A DNA stretch of 64,000 nucleotides. Origin: JAUNSR01 sp036655355 (GTDB lineage Bacteria; Bacteroidota; Bacteroidia; Bacteroidales; JAUNSR01). The notes beneath the pieces are model-generated. The model did not search any database and had not been told where the DNA came from. It was given only the letters and a program-made list of their open reading frames with translations. The DNA is taken from the NCBI GenBank assembly GCA_036655355.1, contig JAVVQG010000009.1, positions 62,001 through 126,000 on the forward strand. The letters are read 5' to 3'. Each line of letters opens with the position of its first letter. Position 1 is the stretch's first letter. A program made the translations under genes and the position numbers. Below, piece after piece: positions 59,840 to 64,000 of the stretch.

Positions 59840-60048
59840 GTTTTTCCGGAATCAAGTTTCACAAAAAGGATTTAAAGGATCTGTTGTGTAATTCACAGGA
59901 ATGCATCTGAATATACTGAATAAGATGCTATTACAGGGATTTCAATTTATAAATATACGGTTTTATTTAATAGCAAGAAGAGATAGGCAGCAATAATATC
60001 GAGCCCTTAATCTGCTTAATTTAGATGGATAAAATCATATAACAAATA

Positions 60049-60097
60049 AAAAACCGCCCGTGGGGTCATTCATCGAATTTCCCCGCGGGCGGTTTTT
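60049..60097. terminator. Terminator of the YbjN-like gene
   Basis: Arms AAAAACCGCCCGTGGGG (60049-60065) and CCCCGCGGGCGGTTTTT (60081-60097) pair over 17 positions with one wobble. T-runs on both sides make it bidirectional. Confidence 0.9.
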
Positions 60098-60121
60098 ATT
60101 TTTTCAGTTGGAAAAGAGAAA

Positions 60122-60574
60122 TCATTTCCAAAACTCTTCGAAAGCCTGCTCGGCTGTCATATTATCTTTTGCCACCAGCAGGAATCCCGCCAAGTGTTCA
60201 GACATCGCTTCAGCCGGAATCATCGTCAGTTTCTCAACCAACGTTGTCGTAAGCGGCGTATTCTCCTCAATCAGATAGTTGATTTCGAAAACCAGGTCTT
60301 CTTGATCCAAAATCACAAAGGCACCGAAACCAAGCTCTTCATTGAAACGGTTGGCGAGCTCACACAACTCCTTATATTTTGCTTTCGGAAGAATTTCAGT
60401 GAAGATACACTGACATGAGAGCACTTCCATTTCCGAGTCGTAATAGAAACGTGACTGAATCTCACCCTGAGGAGTATCATGAGCGGTAAAGAGCGTTCTC
60501 GAATCTTTATCATACTCTGTCGGCACTTCCTTCTCTTTCAGGTAGTCCGTAATCTGCCATAATGCTTTTGCCAT
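60122..60574 (-). CDS. YbjN-like protein
   Basis: A 150-residue soluble protein resembling the YbjN / type III secretion chaperone-like fold. It has an N-terminal helix (ALWQITDYLKEKEVPTEYD), a beta-sheet core (LFTAHDTPQGEIQSRFYYDSEMEVLSC), the helix KAKYKELCELANRFNEELGFG followed by ILDQEDLVFEINYLI, and a C-terminal helix pair ending AEQAFEEFWK. No catalytic motif is apparent. Members are thought to modulate stress responses or bind partner proteins; the role here is unknown. Monocistronic. Confidence 0.7.
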   Translation of the reverse strand: MAKALWQITDYLKEKEVPTEYDKDSRTLFTAHDTPQGEIQSRFYYDSEMEVLSCQCIFTEILPKAKYKELCELANRFNEELGFGAFVILDQEDLVFEINYLIEENTPLTTTLVEKLTMIPAEAMSEHLAGFLLVAKDNMTAEQAFEEFWK

Positions 60575-60738
60575 AAGGTTTATTATAATCGGTCTTTAAA
60601 AATGAACATGTGGGTTATTCCGTCAAAAGCGGAATAAAGCGGGATTATTCAGCCTCATTGCGTTAAAAAAATAAATTTTAGCCTCAAACTCCCCTCCAAA
60701 GATACGAACATTAAAACCGATATACAAAACTCTTTTCA

Positions 60739-60746
60739 TACCTTTG
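60739..60746 (+). promoter_or_regulatory. Putative -7 box of rluF
   Basis: TACCTTTG, 22 bases before the ATG, matches TAnnTTTG. No -33 TTG at 19-21 bases. Confidence 0.45.
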
Positions 60747-60768
60747 CATCAAATACTATTTACAGGAA

Positions 60769-61908
60769 ATGAGAGATCTGATTAGACTTAATAAATTTAT
60801 TAGTGAGGCCGGTGTTTGCTCACGTCGTGAGGCGGACGAATTCATCGCATCGGGCCGAGTAATCGTGAATGGCAAAACTCCCGAGGTTGGAATGAAAATC
60901 AATCCTGCCAAAGACAAGGTAAAAGTAGACGGACGTTTGATCGACTCAAAGAAAGAACCCGTTTATTTGGCATTCAACAAACCGGTAGGCATCACTTGTA
61001 CAACAGACACGACAGAAAAAGGGAATATCATCGAGTATGTAAATTTCCCGGAACGTATCTTTAACATCGGACGATTGGATAAAGATTCGGAAGGACTGAT
61101 TTTCTTGACCAACGATGGAGATATCGTGAACAAGATTCTACGTGCAGGAAACGAACATGAGAAAGAGTATCTTGTAACAGTTGACAAACCCGTTACAGCA
61201 GACTTCCTTCATCAAATGGCCAACGGAGTACCTATCCTGGGTACACGCACAAAAAAATGTAAGGTAGAAAAGGAAAGCGAATTCACATTCTATGTAACGC
61301 TAACTCAAGGTCTGAACCGCCAAATCCGCCGTATGTGTGAGGCATTGGGATACAATGTAATAAAACTGAAACGCGTACGTGTGATGCACATCAACTTGAA
61401 AGGGCTGCCAACGGGAATGTGGCGTTTCTTTACCAAAGAAGAGGTATCTGAGATGATGGATATGATTGAAGCATCCAGCAACCTGGAAACCGCTTCAAGA
61501 GGAATGGGAGCTGTTTACGAAGAGCGTGAGTACGGTTGGCGTGCCGCACGAAAAGCAGAACTTCAAGCGAAACTGGCAGAAGCTGCTTTGAACCCGAAAT
61601 CAAAAACACTTCGACAAGGGAAGAAAAAAGCACCTCATGTGGTTGGAAAAGCGGCTGCATGCGAGATGAACGGGAAAGGTTGCGGAAAATCCCGAGCCCC
61701 TAAGAAAGGTGTAGATGAACGTCCTAAAACAAAAAATACGGGAATCCGTATGGAAGATGCGATTCGCAATCCGAAAACGATCGCTGCAGTGAAAGGACAG
61801 AAACCGACCGGCAACTCGAAATCCGCATCTCTTCGCGGGAAAGCACCGAAAGGAGCCAAACCAGGTCCGCGTGGTAGAAGCGTTGCTCCTAGAGGACGTC
61901 AGAAATAA
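60769..61908 (+). CDS. rluF: 23S rRNA pseudouridine synthase RluF with basic C-terminal tail
   Basis: A 379-residue enzyme converting uridine to pseudouridine in 23S rRNA (RluF: position 2604 by E. coli numbering). The N-terminal S4 RNA-binding domain is IRLNKFISEAGVCSRREADEFI. The catalytic Asp is D104 in IGRLDKDSEGLIFLTN; the DKDSEGL wording and KILRAGNEHEKEYLVTVDKP match RluF rather than RluB. TQGLNRQIRRMCEALGY is the second catalytic-domain signature. From about residue 255 to the end a Lys/Arg/Gly/Pro-rich tail of some 125 residues follows, far longer than in E. coli RluF, and probably disordered and RNA-binding. It has its own promoter and terminator. Confidence 0.92.
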   Translation: MRDLIRLNKFISEAGVCSRREADEFIASGRVIVNGKTPEVGMKINPAKDKVKVDGRLIDSKKEPVYLAFNKPVGITCTTDTTEKGNIIEYVNFPERIFNIGRLDKDSEGLIFLTNDGDIVNKILRAGNEHEKEYLVTVDKPVTADFLHQMANGVPILGTRTKKCKVEKESEFTFYVTLTQGLNRQIRRMCEALGYNVIKLKRVRVMHINLKGLPTGMWRFFTKEEVSEMMDMIEASSNLETASRGMGAVYEEREYGWRAARKAELQAKLAEAALNPKSKTLRQGKKKAPHVVGKAAACEMNGKGCGKSRAPKKGVDERPKTKNTGIRMEDAIRNPKTIAAVKGQKPTGNSKSASLRGKAPKGAKPGPRGRSVAPRGRQK

Positions 61909-61934
61909 ATACATTCCGTTACAGGAAAAACAGA

Positions 61935-61963
61935 GGGGTTTGCCACTTTAAAATGGCAACCCC
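61935..61963 (+). terminator. Terminator of rluF
   Basis: GGGGTTTGCCA (61935-61945) pairs with TGGCAACCCC (61954-61963), one-base bulge, followed by CTTTTTT. Confidence 0.8.
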
Positions 61964-62038
61964 CTTTTTTACGCTTATAATCGCTCCAATTATGAACTTT
62001 TTAAGATGTTATGCATTATTTAATTATATACTGATGAC

Positions 62039-62554
62039 ATGAAAAAGATAGTTCTGATAACCCTATTCATACTTCTGGTAGTGGCAGTACTGGGAGCATT
62101 GTTTATCCCCAATAAATTAATTCTGACCTGGATCGTATTCACCCTGATTGACCTCTGTCTCCTTACGCTGCTGTTCATATATTTCAGACATGCCCGGAAA
62201 ATGAAAACTCTCGAAAATACCAAAAGTAATTTCCGAGAGTCCGAACAGGATGAGATTTTATTTATTTGTAAAAAAATCTGCGAAGAGAATAAAAGCCGAC
62301 TCGCTGAACTGCTTAAAGCGGAAATCATCAAAGGAGATCCGACGTTCGTGGATAACTGGGCCAAAAGTTTTATTCCGGAATTCATCCATGAGAATGTTTA
62401 TCCCGCAGTCAAAAATACAATTCCTAACATCACGAATAAACGTTTAATCGGCGCAGCCGATGAGATGAATATGATCGTATTTAAAGTTGCTTTTGATGCG
62501 ATCGATAAAGATGAGATTCCGGATGACCTACTCCGTCAACTGAATATTGAGTGA
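62039..62554 (+). CDS. Small membrane protein of unknown function
   Basis: A 171-residue protein that I do not recognise. Two hydrophobic helices at 4-24 (VLITLFILLVVAVLGALF) and 28-50 (LILTWIVFTLIDLCLLTLLFIYF) are followed by a basic RHARKMK, then a soluble 115-residue, mostly helical domain (DEILFICKKICEENKSRLAELLKAEII). The topology suggests a membrane-anchored cytoplasmic domain. It converges on the ECF sigma gene with 40 bases between them and no clear hairpin. No function can be inferred. Confidence 0.75.
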   Translation: MKKIVLITLFILLVVAVLGALFIPNKLILTWIVFTLIDLCLLTLLFIYFRHARKMKTLENTKSNFRESEQDEILFICKKICEENKSRLAELLKAEIIKGDPTFVDNWAKSFIPEFIHENVYPAVKNTIPNITNKRLIGAADEMNMIVFKVAFDAIDKDEIPDDLLRQLNIE

Positions 62555-62594
62555 GTATAGTCTTTTACGCTGCGATTAAATCATACTTTTCAAA

Positions 62595-63098
62595 TTATTG
62601 ATAGTCTTTCAATGCTTTCATCAGGTTCTTGCGCGCTGCAAAGATACGACTCTTCACCGTTCCGATAGGCACATTCAATGTCTCTGAAATCTCCTGATAT
62701 TTATAACCGGAAACAAACATGGAGAAAGGCAAGCGCAAGTCTTCCTCAAGCTCATCCATCACATGTGTGATTTCATGAAGCGTATACAGCCCTTCCGGAG
62801 AATCATATCCCGTGTTGAAAGGCATCGCCAAACGATACAACTCCTCATCGGGCGTAACGTATTGTTGCTGACGGACCATCTTGCGATAGTTGTTAATGAA
62901 GATGTTACGCATTAATGTGAATACCCAACCTTTAAAGTTGGTGTCGACAGTGAATTTATTTTCATTGTCCAAGGCTCGAAGAGCAGTTTCCTGAAACAAA
63001 TCTTTTGCTTCATCCTTGTTTGCTGTCAGAATATAAGCGAAACTCAATAGTTTTGCCTGAAGACCGACCAATTGTTTACTAATGCTATTGTCATCCAT
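62595..63098 (-). CDS. ECF-type RNA polymerase sigma factor
   Basis: A 167-residue group 4 (ECF) sigma factor. Region 2 spans about 10-75 (KLLSFAYILTANKDEAKDLFQETAL, then FKGWVFTLMRNIFINNYRK) and region 4 about 110-163 (LPFSMFVSGYKYQEISETLNVPIGTVKSRIFAARKNL with the HTH). Region 3 is absent, as usual. No anti-sigma gene follows on the minus strand, so its control is unknown. The divergent gene encodes an outer-membrane protein and is a candidate target. It has a full primary-sigma promoter of its own. Confidence 0.93.
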   Translation of the reverse strand: MDDNSISKQLVGLQAKLLSFAYILTANKDEAKDLFQETALRALDNENKFTVDTNFKGWVFTLMRNIFINNYRKMVRQQQYVTPDEELYRLAMPFNTGYDSPEGLYTLHEITHVMDELEEDLRLPFSMFVSGYKYQEISETLNVPIGTVKSRIFAARKNLMKALKDYQ

Positions 63099-63496
63099 AG
63101 CCTAAACAGTTATTAAATGTATGTATTTAAATGGCGCAAAGACAAATATAGAAAAGCTGTTTTATTTTTGCAATTAAATTTATAATAAATTTTAAATTAT
63201 ATTATTTTACCATAAGAAAACCAATCCAAACGCCCCCTATTCCATTGAAAATCAAGATAGATACTTCTAACTCTTTCCTCCCCTTTTTTTTTGCTCTTCC
63301 GATTACTTTTATAAACAATTATGCAAATCTTTTAAAATATAATTGAGACATTCGACTATTATATTAAGGAATATTGATAATAATAACTTCGCCAGCACAA
63401 AAAAATCACGTTAATTTGCTTGATTACTTTATAGTAATTCAATAAGATTTTAACTCATTGGTTCCTATTTGGTATTCTACATTTTGATCAGTCAGC
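63099..63496. other. Divergent intergenic region, ECF sigma / outer-membrane protein
   Basis: A 398-base AT-rich region with no gene. The ECF promoter (63143-63173) lies at its left end. On the right no TAnnTTTG box at a normal distance from the ATG at 63497 is visible, so that promoter may depend on another sigma factor. Confidence 0.6.
63143..63173 (-). promoter_or_regulatory. Promoter of the ECF sigma gene
   Basis: On the minus strand: TTG (complement of 63171-63173), 20-base spacer, TATATTTG (complement of 63143-63150). This is a near-ideal Bacteroidetes housekeeping promoter, with a leader of about 38 nt. Confidence 0.65.
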
Positions 63497-64000
63497 ATGA
63501 ACCTTAAGCATTCAATAGTAACAGCTCTTCTTCCTATCGGATTAAGCGTTTCCGCACAGCAATCGGTCCAACCGATTGAAAGCGATTCACTCAAGGCAAT
63601 TGCCCCAACAGAAAAGAACCTAAAATTCAGCATTTTGGGCGGTCCGGGATATACTCCCGATTACGGTTTTCTAGTAGGAGGCGCAGCCCTATTCACATTC
63701 AGTATGGATCCGGCCGATAAGAACCTGCAAAGAAGCGTAATGCCATTCTCTTTTGGCGTGACTTTTGCAAAACCGATCGGATTGAATCTGATGATTAAAC
63801 CGCAACTCTTTTTTAAAGAGGATCGCATCCGGTTGTTCGGGTCATTCATATACAAAAATACCAACGACAATTATTATGGCGTTGGGTATGCCACGAACAA
63901 GGTGGTGGAGCGTGGGGATAACACCCAATACCACTCCAGTGCGATTCAGGTTAATCCCATACTGATGTTCCGAATTCCCAAAAGTCACTTTTATGTAGGT
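63497..64000 (+). CDS. Outer-membrane beta-barrel protein, BamA/surface-antigen-like, cut by the window end
   Basis: The frame from ATG 63497 is open to the last base (168 codons, no stop), so the 3' end is missing. A signal peptide ends near residue 21 (MNLKHSIVTALLPIGLSVSAQ). After a short linker the sequence has amphipathic beta-strands: FSILGGPGYTPDYGFLVGGAALF, MPFSFGVTFAKPIGLNLMIKPQLFF, then RIRLFGSFIYKNTNDNYYGVGY. Glycine- and aromatic-rich strands resemble Omp85/D15 surface-antigen barrels of Bacteroidetes that lack POTRA domains. The family call is tentative. It is divergent from the ECF sigma gene. Confidence 0.75.
   Translation, partial: MNLKHSIVTALLPIGLSVSAQQSVQPIESDSLKAIAPTEKNLKFSILGGPGYTPDYGFLVGGAALFTFSMDPADKNLQRSVMPFSFGVTFAKPIGLNLMIKPQLFFKEDRIRLFGSFIYKNTNDNYYGVGYATNKVVERGDNTQYHSSAIQVNPILMFRIPKSHFYVG

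Larger units (their letters stand above)
59685..60121. other. Convergent intergenic region, nhaC / YbjN-like gene
   Basis: A 437-base region. It holds palindromic repeat copy B (59764-59839) and a strong terminator (60049-60097). The stretch 59841-60048 is AT-rich with no feature I can support. Short frames over the repeat are palindrome artefacts. Confidence 0.65.

Noticed and set aside
59495..59875. Frames of 60-126 codons on both strands across nhaC end and repeat copy B
   Set aside because: They run out of phase through nhaC and the palindrome, with no start context or conservation clue.
1..64000. CRISPR arrays, tRNA/rRNA genes, insertion sequences, prophage or known anti-phage systems
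   Set aside because: None recognised on either strand; the helicases present are housekeeping families without nuclease or sensor partners.

Overview
The window reads as a chromosomal segment of a Bacteroidales bacterium (Bacteroides/Parabacteroides/Tannerella-like). The support is the Bacteroidetes-type -7 promoter box TAnnTTTG in front of many genes, weak or absent Shine-Dalgarno sequences, a moderate-to-low GC content, and the gene set: Ser-type sulfatases, GH89, GH20 and GH2 enzymes, a two-domain OmpA, an NhaC antiporter and a short FSA-type transaldolase. I found no rRNA, tRNA, CRISPR array, IS element, transposase or prophage gene. The species cannot be fixed from the sequence alone.

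Layout. 1-2.6 kb: the end of a TPR protein and a TrkH-type K+ transporter. 3-38.6 kb: a glycan-degradation region mixed with housekeeping genes. It contains GH89 (no. 1), a ZIP transporter, fucose mutarotase, OmpA, a sialidase-like Asp-box protein, HrpB helicase, GH89 (no. 2), SbcDC nuclease, an MgtA-type P-ATPase, an esterase, a LysR/YeiH pair, a small GH2, an HGSNAT-like acyltransferase, two Ser-type sulfatases, and a GH20-LacZ operon. No SusC/SusD pair is present, so these are dispersed exo-acting enzymes and not a classical PUL. 38.7-46.4 kb: an EamA exporter, DUF488, CyuA-type cysteine desulfidase, an FHA protein, MntP, an Upf1-like helicase and a DbpA-like RNA helicase. 46.4-50.1 kb: a lipid-linked glycosylation module (GtrA, GT2, GT-C, GtrA). 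50.2-64 kb: an FAD/Fe-S dehydrogenase fusion, TopB-QueC, transaldolase-porin, NhaC, a YbjN-like protein, RluF with a long basic tail, an unknown membrane protein, an ECF sigma factor, and the start of an outer-membrane beta-barrel protein cut by the right edge.

How the genes fit together. The exo-glycosidases (two alpha-N-acetylglucosaminidases, beta-hexosaminidase, two GH2 enzymes), the sialidase-like protein, the sulfatases, fucose mutarotase and the HGSNAT-like acyltransferase point to stepwise removal of terminal sugars and sulfates from host-type glycans (mucin O-glycans, glycosaminoglycans). GH89 plus an HGSNAT homologue plus sulfatases recalls the last steps of lysosomal heparan sulfate breakdown, but this is inference.

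Most striking non-coding signal. Two 76-bp palindromic elements lie 57 kb apart, each just downstream of a cation-transporter gene (trkH, nhaC). They share a 22+10+22+22 unit architecture, and the central 10 bp of one is the exact reverse complement of the central 10 bp of the other.
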